Shown: in pieces, positions 24,297-32,435 of the stretch
Layout of the letters: every line of letters starts with the position of its first letter
Numbering within the stretch: the first letter of the stretch is position 1
Assembly (NCBI GenBank): GCA_038405045.1
Contig: JBBZIV010000001.1
Span: forward strand, 1-64,000
Source of the DNA: Sporobacter sp038405045
GTDB taxonomy: Bacteria > Bacillota > Clostridia > Oscillospirales > Oscillospiraceae
Direction of reading: 5' to 3'
DNA length: 64,000 bases
Translations under genes and position numbers: made by a program
The notes under the pieces: generated by a model
Seen by the model: the letters and a program-made list of their open reading frames with translations, nothing else
Databases searched by the model: none
What the model was told of the DNA's origin: nothing

Positions 24297-25502
24297 TCAT
24301 GCATTTAGGTTGCCAGCCCACTTCATGGCGTCGACATAATAGGTCATAAAACGCATTGGATTGACGGCTTTCATAAATGGCATATTGTCGAGACCGGCCC
24401 AATCAGCTTTTTCGATACAAATGATGCAGTCTAGAAGGCCGCGTATGTCGTTTTTTTCGCCGAGAAGTGTCTTTTTAACGAGGTCAGTCAGCGGCAGCCC
24501 AAGGAGAACGTCCGACAAATCCCGATTGAGGACGACATCGATCTGTGAGAACAGCCCCGTAAAAAAATATTCCGGAGCCAAGTGGCTAAGATGGAGCTCA
24601 CACGCCAAGAGAGACATCATCTTTCCGCGGATGAGAGAATCTTTGACAAGTTCAGCGTTTTCATTATCCTGCATATCCTTGAGCATCATGAGGGAAATCC
24701 ATTGATACAATTCCCGCGTGCCCATATAATTAAGTGCCTGCGCAATCGTCTTGACGCGATGCCTCGGGGCGATATATGCGGAGTTGACGAGACGCAGCAG
24801 CTTGTATGAAAGGCCGAGATCTGTCTGGATGATTTCAGAAATCTTGTGATAATTCGGCTCGCTGTCATTGAGTTCTTCCATGATCCGGAAAAGATTCACG
24901 TTTATAGTTTTGATATCTTTTGATTTCAGCATGGCGGGCTTGCTGAAAAAATACCCCTGGAACAAATCGTAACCAAGGCTGACGGCTTTCTGATATTCTT
25001 CGCGTGTCTCGATTTTTTCAGCCAGAAACAGGACCTTGCCGCGATATTTCTGAATCAGCGCGGCCTGAGCCGATAGGCTGAGGGACGGGAACTCGACTTT
25101 CAGGATGTTGACCAGATCGAGCAGCGGTATGTTGTCCTCATCAGGCGTAAAATCATCGAGCGCCAGCGCATAGCCAAGCTGCTTAAAGCGCTGACAGGCG
25201 TCTTTTGTGGCTTGCGTTGCCTTATTGCGCTCCAAAACTTCGACGACGATTCTGTCCTTCGGCAGCAGCTCGATAAAGTCGCTGTCCACAAGGCCTTTCG
25301 AAAAATTGATAAAAGCCTTGGCGCCGTCTGTCAGACTGTCGATACCGAAAACGAGAAAAGAGTTGTAAATCAATTCGGCAGTGGCAATGTCGTCATCCAT
25401 CTCGATAAAATAATTGTTGTTGTTTTGCCGGAAAAGCAGCTCATACCCGTAAACGTTAAGCTGCCGGTCGAAGATCGGCTGCCGCGCAATAAAAATACTC
25501 AT
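24297..25502 (-). CDS. EAL-HDOD signalling protein (YuxH/CdgJ type)
   Basis: The 401-residue protein has an N-terminal EAL-like domain (about 1-195) and a C-terminal HDOD domain (about 200-395). The signature EAL triplet is replaced by ELL in YGYELLFRQ (residues 18-26), as in the YuxH family, whose EAL domains are generally catalytically inactive. It probably binds partners rather than hydrolysing cyclic di-GMP. In other bacteria such proteins affect motility and attachment. The upstream small Cys protein is 35 bases away and a sigma-28-type promoter precedes both, consistent with a motility link. Confidence 0.9.
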   Translation of the reverse strand: MSIFIARQPIFDRQLNVYGYELLFRQNNNNYFIEMDDDIATAELIYNSFLVFGIDSLTDGAKAFINFSKGLVDSDFIELLPKDRIVVEVLERNKATQATKDACQRFKQLGYALALDDFTPDEDNIPLLDLVNILKVEFPSLSLSAQAALIQKYRGKVLFLAEKIETREEYQKAVSLGYDLFQGYFFSKPAMLKSKDIKTINVNLFRIMEELNDSEPNYHKISEIIQTDLGLSYKLLRLVNSAYIAPRHRVKTIAQALNYMGTRELYQWISLMMLKDMQDNENAELVKDSLIRGKMMSLLACELHLSHLAPEYFFTGLFSQIDVVLNRDLSDVLLGLPLTDLVKKTLLGEKNDIRGLLDCIICIEKADWAGLDNMPFMKAVNPMRFMTYYVDAMKWAGNLNA

Positions 25503-25537
25503 TTTATAAGCATCCTGTCAGCGCAATCAATGCGCAG

Positions 25538-25774
25538 CTATTCATTGGCGGGCGTTTTTGACGCCTCCCTGAGAATCTGATATGCCACATCCAGCATACC
25601 CGGATAGAGCGTATCGGGAACGGCGGCCGGTCCAAGCTGCTGGCTGACGACAAAGCGCGCGCAAGCATTGCTTCTGTCCATGCAGTATTTCTTCTTAAAT
25701 ATTGCGCCAAGGCCGCTGTTAATCGGCAGTTTATCATTATAAAACGGGCAGGCGCTTAATCTGACACACTCCAT
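25538..25774 (-). CDS. small four-cysteine protein upstream of EAL-HDOD
   Basis: The 78-residue soluble protein has cysteines at 3, 9, 31 and 38 (spacing C-x5-C-x21-C-x6-C), in CPFYND and KKKYCMDRSNACARF contexts. Four spaced cysteines suggest a zinc or iron-sulfur site. I recall similar small proteins next to clostridial signalling genes but cannot assign a function. GGAGATG lies before the ATG. It is probably co-transcribed with the EAL-HDOD gene. Confidence 0.75.
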   Translation of the reverse strand: MECVRLSACPFYNDKLPINSGLGAIFKKKYCMDRSNACARFVVSQQLGPAAVPDTLYPGMLDVAYQILREASKTPANE

Positions 25775-25833
25775 ATAAACATCTCCAGAACATCAAAGCC
25801 GCGTAAGAAATCAGTCGAATTTCCCTACACTAT

Positions 25834-25860
25834 TTATCGGGAAAATTCATGATTCATTTA
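25834..25860 (-). promoter_or_regulatory. sigma-28 (SigD/FliA)-type promoter
   Basis: On the minus strand TAAA (25857-25860), exactly 15 bases, then CCCGATAA (25834-25841). This matches the flagellar sigma consensus TAAA-N15-GCCGATAA except at one position. It lies 60 bases upstream of the small Cys protein gene. Confidence 0.65.
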
Positions 25861-25900
25861 ACGAAAACTGACATCAAAATGGCAATAACCCCCGCTCTTC

Positions 25901-26749
25901 CTATCGCAAAAGACGCTGGCTGAGGGAGGGAAGACCAGCTTCAAAATTGACGCCGTAACGGACATCCGTCCCGGCTTTTTTTGTGCGCGCGATGCTTTCC
26001 ACCGTGAAATCAACGGCTATTTGAGCTGCCGACGCGAGGCTGTGAGCAGTTAATAGGCCTGCTGTCAACGTACTGGCGAAGACGTCCCCCGTTCCGTGAT
26101 AAAAGCCGTCAATCCGGTCGGCAAAACAATAATCAATCTGCCCGGATGTTGTGTCGAAACAAGCCGCGCCAAGCTTTAACGCGTCAAAATAAACGCCGGT
26201 CAGCACAACCTTCTTCGGCCCGAGCGCACCAAGGCTATAGAGCAGACGCTCGATCGTCGACACACTGTACGGGCCTGGCGTGAAGGGCTCGCCCAATAGA
26301 AGAAAGGCTTCCGTCATGTTTGGCACGAGCACGTCGGCCTTTCGACAGAGTGTTTGCATGCCGGTTGGGAAATCGTCAGAAAAGCCGGCATAAAGCATGC
26401 CGTTGTCTGCCATGACGGGATCGACGACAATCAGCGTTCCGTCTGATTTGAGCATTTCGCACACGTCGGAAACGATGCCCAATTGAGCAAATGAGCCGAG
26501 AAAACCGGTATAGACAGCGTCAAACGGCACGTGAAGGGATTGCCAGTGGCGCGCAATCGGCAAAATATCATCCGTCAAGTCTCTGTAGGTATAGTCCGTA
26601 AACCCGCCGGTGTGCGTCGATAAAACGGCTGTCGGAATGACGCTGACCTCAACCCCGGCGCTGGAGATGATCGGCAGGGCGACTGTCAGCGAGCACTTAC
26701 CGAAGCAGGAAATATCGTGAATAGCGGCGACTCTTTTTTGTCTGGGCAT
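25901..26749 (-). CDS. pdxY: pyridoxamine/pyridoxal kinase
   Basis: The 282-residue ribokinase-superfamily enzyme phosphorylates B6 vitamers to their 5'-phosphates. The N-terminus RVAAIHDISCFGKCSLTVALP is the clostridial pyridoxamine kinase signature. The catalytic Asp lies in the anion-hole motif FYHGTGDVFASTL (about residue 217), and DPVMADNG is the nucleotide region. GGAGAGCTT precedes the ATG. The symbol is by family; pdxK is equally used. Confidence 0.88.
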   Translation of the reverse strand: MPRQKRVAAIHDISCFGKCSLTVALPIISSAGVEVSVIPTAVLSTHTGGFTDYTYRDLTDDILPIARHWQSLHVPFDAVYTGFLGSFAQLGIVSDVCEMLKSDGTLIVVDPVMADNGMLYAGFSDDFPTGMQTLCRKADVLVPNMTEAFLLLGEPFTPGPYSVSTIERLLYSLGALGPKKVVLTGVYFDALKLGAACFDTTSGQIDYCFADRIDGFYHGTGDVFASTLTAGLLTAHSLASAAQIAVDFTVESIARTKKAGTDVRYGVNFEAGLPSLSQRLLR

Positions 26750-26790
26750 AAGCTCTCCATCAGTTTTTTTATTGATGTGACATCAGTTCA

Positions 26791-27171
26791 TTATAAAACG
26801 GCGACAGCCTCGACCTCGACGAGGACGTCTTTTGGCAGGCGCGCGACTTGAACGCAGGCTCTGGCGGGATAGGGCTCGCTAAAAAACGTGGCATAGACGG
26901 CGTTAACAGCGGCAAAATGATTCATATCGGCCAGAAAAACCGTCGTCTTGACGACGTTTGAGAGGTTAGAGCCCGCGCCTTCCAAGACGGCGCGCAGATT
27001 GATGAGAACCTGAGCGGCTTGCGCGGCGGCGTCACCCGCGATGACGGCACCGCTTGCCGGGTCGATAGGGATCTGGCCAGACGTAAAAATCATGTTGCCG
27101 GCGCGGATAGCCTGCGCGTACGGGCCGATGGCCGCTGGGGCCGCTGCCGTCTTAATTTCCATCAAATCCAT
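26791..27171 (-). CDS. ridA: RidA family enamine/imine deaminase
   Basis: The 126-residue YjgF/YER057c-type protein hydrolyses reactive 2-aminoacrylate-type imines released by PLP enzymes. The catalytic Arg is in ARACVQVARLP (about residue 104), with the typical IGPYAQAIRAGN and FTSGQIPIDP strands. It starts at ATG 27171 (AAGG upstream) or at ATG 27162. A promoter lies just upstream. It is adjacent to pyridoxamine kinase on the same strand, a sensible pairing for PLP chemistry. Confidence 0.92.
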   Translation of the reverse strand: MDLMEIKTAAAPAAIGPYAQAIRAGNMIFTSGQIPIDPASGAVIAGDAAAQAAQVLINLRAVLEGAGSNLSNVVKTTVFLADMNHFAAVNAVYATFFSEPYPARACVQVARLPKDVLVEVEAVAVL

Positions 27172-27206
27172 AAAATCAGCCTTTCAAAAAAATCACTGTT
27201 ATTTTT

Positions 27207-27234
27207 ACCATATCTATGATATCATTTTTGTCAA
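27207..27234 (-). promoter_or_regulatory. promoter of ridA
   Basis: On the minus strand TTGACA (27229-27234), a 16-base spacer and TATGGT (27207-27212). Confidence 0.65.
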
Positions 27235-27280
27235 TAGAGAGCATAATCCGGAGACGGAAAAAAGGTAACGGGAGAACCGT

Positions 27281-28399
27281 ATGAGAACGAACCAGCTGAG
27301 AATTATCGATGAGTTTACGAATCTCGTGGCGATCGACAGCCCGTCATACGCCGAGCGGCAAGCGGGCGATTATATTAAAAAAAAGCTGACGGCGCTTGGC
27401 CTTGTCGTCGTTGAAGATGACGCTGGTGAAAAAATCGGTGGCAACTGCGGGAATATTTACGGTTATCTGGAGGGCGATTTAGACCTCGAACCGATCCTCT
27501 TCTGTGCGCATCTGGATACGGTTGAGCCCGCCCACGGAAAGGAAGCCGTTATCGACGCGGACGGTGTTATCCACAGCCGTGGCAACACCGTCTTAGGGGC
27601 GGACGATTTGGCCGGAGTAACCGCCATTTTAGAGGCGCTGACGGTCTTGACGGAGCACAAGCTCAGCCATCGGCCGATTGAGGTGCTTTTTACCGTAGCC
27701 GAAGAGGTTTACTGCCGCGGCAGCGCCGAATTTGATTTTACAAAAGTACTCTCGCGCGAGGCATATGTCCTTGATCTTGCCGGGCGCGTCGGCACGGCCG
27801 CCTATATGGCGCCGTCCATCCTGTCATTTGCGGCGACAATCCGCGGCAGGGCGTCGCACGCCGGGTTTGCCCCGCAAAAGGGCATTCATGCCATCGCCGT
27901 CGCGGCCGACGCCATCAGCATGCTCCCGATGGGGCGTGTTGACGATGAAACGACCCTGAACGTTGGGATGATTAAGGGCGGGCTGGCAACGAACATCGTG
28001 CCGGATCACTGCGTCGTCCGCGGTGAGGTTCGCAGCTTATGCCATGAAAAAGCCAGCCGTCACGCCGAGCTCGTCAAAAAGCAGTTTGAGCGCTCAGCTT
28101 CAGCAGCGCATGCCACGCTTGAATTTGATTTAAAAACAGTCTCCGTGGCTTATGAAACACCGCTTGGCAGCCCTGTCGTCAAGCGTTTTGAAAATGCCTG
28201 CAATACGCTTGGCCTGCCTGTTTCACTTGTGAAAACATTTGGCGGGAGCGATAATAATATCATGGCACAAAGCGGCCTTATAGGCCTTGTTGTCGCCAAC
28301 GCCATGAACAGGTGCCACGCCTGTGACGAATTTACGACGACGGAAGAACTTGAACGGGCCGCCGAGCTGACGCTGGCCCTGATGACGGACGACCGCTGA
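27281..28399 (+). CDS. M20 family metallopeptidase (peptidase T-like)
   Basis: The 372-residue di-zinc peptidase of the PepT-like group removes N-terminal residues from small peptides. The metal ligands are in AHLDTVEPAHG (His-x-Asp, about residues 72-82), GADDLAGV, EEVYCRGS and a late His in NRCHACDE. A lid/dimerisation domain interrupts the catalytic domain (about 185-285). GGGAGAACCGT precedes the ATG. It lies 45 bases ahead of nadE, probably in one transcript. Confidence 0.9.
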   Translation: MRTNQLRIIDEFTNLVAIDSPSYAERQAGDYIKKKLTALGLVVVEDDAGEKIGGNCGNIYGYLEGDLDLEPILFCAHLDTVEPAHGKEAVIDADGVIHSRGNTVLGADDLAGVTAILEALTVLTEHKLSHRPIEVLFTVAEEVYCRGSAEFDFTKVLSREAYVLDLAGRVGTAAYMAPSILSFAATIRGRASHAGFAPQKGIHAIAVAADAISMLPMGRVDDETTLNVGMIKGGLATNIVPDHCVVRGEVRSLCHEKASRHAELVKKQFERSASAAHATLEFDLKTVSVAYETPLGSPVVKRFENACNTLGLPVSLVKTFGGSDNNIMAQSGLIGLVVANAMNRCHACDEFTTTEELERAAELTLALMTDDR

Positions 28400-28444
28400 A
28401 CATTGACGGCAAGGCCGGAGGCCTAACCGTGCCGGAGGATACAC

Positions 28445-30406
28445 ATGATACTGGAAGATTACGGATATATTAGAGCGGCGGCGGCCGTACCGCGCGTTTT
28501 TGTCGGGGATCCCGCGTCAAACGGGCGGGAAATTGCGCGATTGATGCACAGCGCGGCAGCGGACAACGGCGTCCGCGTGATGGTGTTCCCGGAGCTTTGC
28601 TTGACCGGGTACACATGTGCCGATCTGTTTCATCAGAAAAAGCTGCTGACCGGCGCGCGCGACGCGCTGCGGACACTCCTTCAGGAGACGGCCGACTGCG
28701 ATCTGCTTGCCGCCGTTGGCATGCCGATTGAAGCCGACAACCAGCTTTTTAACGCCGCTGTTTTGATTCTCGCCGGGCGCATCCTTGGCGTCGTCCCTAA
28801 GACGTTTATACCCAATTATAATGAGTTTTACGAAAAGCGCTGGTTTGCCCCCAGCCACGCGCGGCGCAGCGAAACGCTTAAACTAAACGGTTATGATGTG
28901 CCGTTTGGGGAAGATCTTCTATTTCAATGCAGAGATGCCGAGCTGTGCGTCGGTGCGGAGATCTGTGAGGATTTATGGGCCCCAATTCCGCCGAGCGCGC
29001 ATCTTGCCGTCGGCGGTGCGAATCTGATTTTAAATCTTTCGGCGAGCAACGAGACGGTGACGAAGTCCGATTACCGGCGCGAGCTCGTCCGCCAGCAGGC
29101 GGCGCGCTGCTATACAGGCTATGCCTTTTCCTCAGCCGGGTTGGGGGAATCAACGACGGACGTCGTCTTCAGCGGCCACGCCATGCTTGCCGCGAGCGAC
29201 AGCATCCTCCGCGAGACGTCCTACGCTGCCGATTCATCGTACATCTTTGCCGATATTGACATTGAAAAGCTGATGAATGACCGGCGGAAATTCAACAGCT
29301 TTATGGGTGGCACCGCAACAAGAGCCTGCCGTATAGTCGAATTTGCCTTTCGAAGCGCTCGCGATGTGACGGCAAGTTTTCAGGTGGACAAACATCCCTT
29401 CATCCCCCGCGATCAATCGGAGAAATTCGGGCGCTGCCGCGAGATTTTTAAGCTGCAGTCAGCAGGGCTTGCTGAGCGCCTGCGGAAAACCGGCATTCAG
29501 AAGGCCGTCATCGGCCTGTCCGGCGGGCTGGACTCAACGCTGGCCCTTCTTGTGACGACCGAGGCCGTTAAAGCGCTTGGGCTGCCGATGACAGCCATTG
29601 TCGGCATCACGATGCCCGGCCTCGGCACAACGGATAGGACGTATCAAAACGCGCTGTTACTGATGCGGGAGCTTGGTATAACGCCACGGGAAATCTCTAT
29701 AAAAGAGGCAAGCCTTATTCACTTGCGCGATCTCGGGCATGATACGTTAGTGCACGACGTCACCTTTGAAAACGTACAGGCCAGAGAGCGCACACAGATT
29801 TTGATGGACGCTGCCAATCAGGTGGGCGGCCTCGTCGTCGGGACAGGCGACCTGTCCGAGCTGGCGCTTGGCTGGTGCACCTATAACGGCGACCATATGA
29901 GCCATTACGGTGTGAATGCCGGGGTGCCGAAATCACTCGTGCGCCATCTTGTATCCTGGTACGCTGAGACAACAGAGAATAAAACGGTCGCTCACGCGCT
30001 GGCGGATATTCTCGATACACCGATTAGCCCCGAGCTCCTCCCGGCCGACGATAACGGGCAGATCGCCCAGAAGACGGAGGACGTTGTCGGCCCGTATGAG
30101 CTGCACGACTTTTTCCTGTTCCATATGCTCCGCAATGGCTTTGCCCCGGCAAAAATATTAAAGCTCGCGACGCTGGCGTTTGACGGTGATTATACGCCGT
30201 CCGTTATTCTCAAATGGCTTGAGACGTTTTATCGTCGCTTTTTTTCGCAGCAATTCAAGCGCTCCTGCCTGCCGGACGGCGTCAAGGTCGGTTCTGTATG
30301 TCTATCCCCCCGCGGTGATTGGCGCATGCCGAGCGATGCTGGCAGCACGCTGTGGCGCGAGGCGCTGCGTGACGCTGCGCTCGCACTCGGCATCGCTAAG
30401 GAGTAA
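28445..30406 (+). CDS. nadE: glutamine-dependent NAD+ synthetase
   Basis: The 653-residue fusion has an N-terminal nitrilase-type glutaminase domain (1 to about 290) with Glu in FPELCLTGY, Lys in VPKTFIPN and nucleophile Cys in GAEICEDLWAP (about residue 179), then an NAD synthetase domain with the ATP P-loop GLSGGLDSTLAL (about 359-370). It amidates nicotinate adenine dinucleotide using glutamine. GGAGGATACAC precedes the ATG. A strong terminator follows. Confidence 0.96.
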   Translation: MILEDYGYIRAAAAVPRVFVGDPASNGREIARLMHSAAADNGVRVMVFPELCLTGYTCADLFHQKKLLTGARDALRTLLQETADCDLLAAVGMPIEADNQLFNAAVLILAGRILGVVPKTFIPNYNEFYEKRWFAPSHARRSETLKLNGYDVPFGEDLLFQCRDAELCVGAEICEDLWAPIPPSAHLAVGGANLILNLSASNETVTKSDYRRELVRQQAARCYTGYAFSSAGLGESTTDVVFSGHAMLAASDSILRETSYAADSSYIFADIDIEKLMNDRRKFNSFMGGTATRACRIVEFAFRSARDVTASFQVDKHPFIPRDQSEKFGRCREIFKLQSAGLAERLRKTGIQKAVIGLSGGLDSTLALLVTTEAVKALGLPMTAIVGITMPGLGTTDRTYQNALLLMRELGITPREISIKEASLIHLRDLGHDTLVHDVTFENVQARERTQILMDAANQVGGLVVGTGDLSELALGWCTYNGDHMSHYGVNAGVPKSLVRHLVSWYAETTENKTVAHALADILDTPISPELLPADDNGQIAQKTEDVVGPYELHDFFLFHMLRNGFAPAKILKLATLAFDGDYTPSVILKWLETFYRRFFSQQFKRSCLPDGVKVGSVCLSPRGDWRMPSDAGSTLWREALRDAALALGIAKE

Positions 30407-30434
30407 CGTACCGGTTGAAATGAACGATGTAAAG

Positions 30435-30470
30435 AACACGGAGGATGCCGACGCATCCTCCGTGTTTCTT
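30435..30470. terminator. bidirectional terminator after nadE
   Basis: AACACGGAGGATGC and GCATCCTCCGTGTT pair across CGAC and are followed by TCTTATTTGTTT; the convergent NlpC gene ends 18 bases away. Confidence 0.88.
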
Positions 30471-30487
30471 ATTTGTTTATGCAATTC

Positions 30488-31111
30488 TTAGACAATGCGC
30501 TTAGCGGCAACCCAGGCACGGCACCAATAACCGGCGTCTAAAGTGCTGATGATAACGCCCGTTCTTGAATTGGCGGCGTGAACAAATTGACCGTTGCCAA
30601 TATAAATACCGACGTGTGAGACCCCGCTGCCAAAGGTATGGAAAAAGAGCAGGTCGCCCGGCTTAATGTCGGCTTTAGCGATGCTTTCACCATTGTTTCT
30701 GTACTGCTGCGAGGCCGTTCTTGATATCGTGTAGCCAAACTGCTTATAGATATACGTCGTGAACCCGGAGCAATCAAAGCCGCGGGAAGGGGATGAGCCG
30801 CCGTAAACGTAGTCGTAGCCAACATAGCCGAGCGCATATTCAACGAGCTCCTCGGCCGTCGTGATTTCAGGGGCGGCGGCTGCCTCATCATTGGCCGCTG
30901 TACCGGCCTGTACCGTAACGGCTGTATCCGTCGTGCTGTCGAGCGCCTCAATTGTCAACCCCGGGGTCATGACAGATGTCTGCGACTGGAATATTGGGCT
31001 GTCCAAAGTTCCGGTGTTAAAGGTGAGCTCTGCCGCTAGGACGTTTGTATTCATTAAAACGGCGACGATGATGATGAGGAATATGGACAATTGAATCTTT
31101 TTTAATATCAT
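30488..31111 (-). CDS. secreted NlpC/P60 cell-wall endopeptidase
   Basis: The 207-residue exported hydrolase has a signal peptide or anchor (about residues 1-27), a low-complexity linker rich in Thr and Ala (30-85), and a C-terminal NlpC/P60 domain. The catalytic Cys is in RGFDCSGFTTYIY (about residue 114), with His in SHVGIYIGNGQFVH. It cleaves D-Glu to diamino-acid bonds of peptidoglycan stem peptides. No substrate-binding SH3 or LysM domain is fused. A near-consensus promoter lies upstream. Confidence 0.9.
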   Translation of the reverse strand: MILKKIQLSIFLIIIVAVLMNTNVLAAELTFNTGTLDSPIFQSQTSVMTPGLTIEALDSTTDTAVTVQAGTAANDEAAAAPEITTAEELVEYALGYVGYDYVYGGSSPSRGFDCSGFTTYIYKQFGYTISRTASQQYRNNGESIAKADIKPGDLLFFHTFGSGVSHVGIYIGNGQFVHAANSRTGVIISTLDAGYWCRAWVAAKRIV

Positions 31112-31175
31112 ATATTGCGAATAGTCCTTTTCTGATAGCGTTGATTAGAGACAAAACTGTTAACAAGATATGCAT

Positions 31176-31204
31176 ATTGTAACAATTTGTTTCCTGATTG
31201 TCAA
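31176..31204 (-). promoter_or_regulatory. promoter of the NlpC/P60 gene
   Basis: On the minus strand TTGACA (31199-31204), a 17-base spacer and TACAAT (31176-31181). It gives a transcript with a leader of about 60 bases. Confidence 0.8.
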
Positions 31205-31275
31205 TATTATGTTTCCTTCGGAGGAATATTAAACCAAAAAATTTTAAAAATATGTTGAAAAGCTAGCAGATACAG

Positions 31276-31320
31276 AAAAACCGGCGCCGTTGGAAGACCG
31301 AAGTCTGCCGTGGCGCCGGC
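31276..31320 (-). terminator. terminator after msrAB
   Basis: On the minus strand CCGGCGCC and GGCGCCGG arms, with an internal GACTTCGGTC hairpin, followed by TTTTTCTG. The 31205-31275 stretch beyond it holds no gene. Confidence 0.8.
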
Positions 31321-31341
31321 TGAATTTGAAGATTATTAAAA

Positions 31342-32298
31342 TTATTTGTGCTCAAAGAGGCCAAGGAGGGAGCCGTATCCCGCGCGTTCCATCTCTTCCT
31401 TCGGGATAAAACGAAGCGCGGCACTGTTGATGCAGTAGCGTAGGCCGCCTTTATCCTTCGGGCCGTCGTCAAAGACATGGCCGAGGTGGGCATCCCCCGA
31501 GCGGCTGCGGACTTCCGTTCGCGTCATACCGTGCGACAGGTCACTTTTTTCTCGGACGACAGCCGGGTCGACCGGCCTTGAAAAGCTCGGCCAGCCGCAG
31601 CCTGACTGGAATTTATCCTTTGAGGAAAAAAGCGGCTCGCCCGTCGTCACGTCGACGTAAATGCCGGGCTCGTCCGTGTTCCAAAATTCATTTTGAAACG
31701 GCGCCTCCGTCGCGCCGCGCTGCGTGACATCGAACTGCTGCGGGGTGAGCGTCGCGCGCAAAACGTCTGGATCAGGGCGGGCGTAAAGCCCCGGATTGAC
31801 GCGTGCCGCGGCGGCGGTTTTAATTTTGTCCCAACCGATATGGCAATACCCGGTGGGGTTCTTATCAAGATATTTCTGATGGTATTCTTCGGCAGGATAA
31901 AAGTTCTCAAGCGGTGCAATTTCAATGGCAACCGCCTCTTTGAGCGTTTTTTGCAGGTCGGTAATCGAACGGGTAATGATAGGCAGGTCCGCCCCGTCGG
32001 TGTAATAAATGCCCGTTCTGTACTGGACGCCGCGGTCGTTACCCTGGCGATTGAGCGCCGCCGGGTCAATCGCGCCGTAAAAAAGCGAGAGCAGAAAATC
32101 GAGCGGCAAAACGGCGGGGTCGTACACAACGCGCACCGTCTCAGCATGACCGGTGTTTTTATAACAGACGTCCTCATACGTTGGACAGGCTGTTTGACCG
32201 TTGGCGTAACCGACCGCTGTTTCCAATACTCCATGGACAACGGAGAGATATTTCTCCGCGCCCCAGAAGCAGCCGCCCGCCAAATAAATTTCCGCCAT
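31342..32298 (-). CDS. msrAB: peptide methionine sulfoxide reductase MsrA/MsrB fusion
   Basis: A fusion of about 318 residues repairs both stereoisomers of methionine sulfoxide. The MsrA domain has the catalytic GGCFWGAEK near the N-terminus. The MsrB domain (about 185 onward) has SGCGWPSF, DAHLGHVF and the catalytic Cys in RYCINSAALRF. The two zinc-binding CxxC pairs found in many MsrB proteins are replaced (VDVTTG and RSRSGD), so this MsrB is the zinc-free form. Three ATG codons follow AAAGGGTTG; the third is used here because of spacing, with starts up to 32304 possible. Confidence 0.94.
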   Translation of the reverse strand: MAEIYLAGGCFWGAEKYLSVVHGVLETAVGYANGQTACPTYEDVCYKNTGHAETVRVVYDPAVLPLDFLLSLFYGAIDPAALNRQGNDRGVQYRTGIYYTDGADLPIITRSITDLQKTLKEAVAIEIAPLENFYPAEEYHQKYLDKNPTGYCHIGWDKIKTAAAARVNPGLYARPDPDVLRATLTPQQFDVTQRGATEAPFQNEFWNTDEPGIYVDVTTGEPLFSSKDKFQSGCGWPSFSRPVDPAVVREKSDLSHGMTRTEVRSRSGDAHLGHVFDDGPKDKGGLRYCINSAALRFIPKEEMERAGYGSLLGLFEHK

Positions 32299-32373
32299 CA
32301 TCATCAACCCTTTCAGCAGTTAGTGATAGTATATCACAATACGCCGCGCGCAGTCACTTTGAAGATAGAAACG

Positions 32374-32405
32374 AAAACATCCCGCGGCTTGTCGCTGCGG
32401 GATGT
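32374..32405 (-). terminator. terminator of the cobalamin operon
   Basis: On the minus strand ACATCCCGC and GCGGGATGT pair and are followed by TTTTCGTTTC, just past the end of cbiP. Confidence 0.75.
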
Positions 32406-32435
32406 GATTGTTCTGGAGAACCGGCAGAATGGAAG

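Noticed and set aside
31150..31180. Rex site near GTTAACAA upstream of the NlpC gene
   Set aside because: Only one half site is present; the other half does not match.
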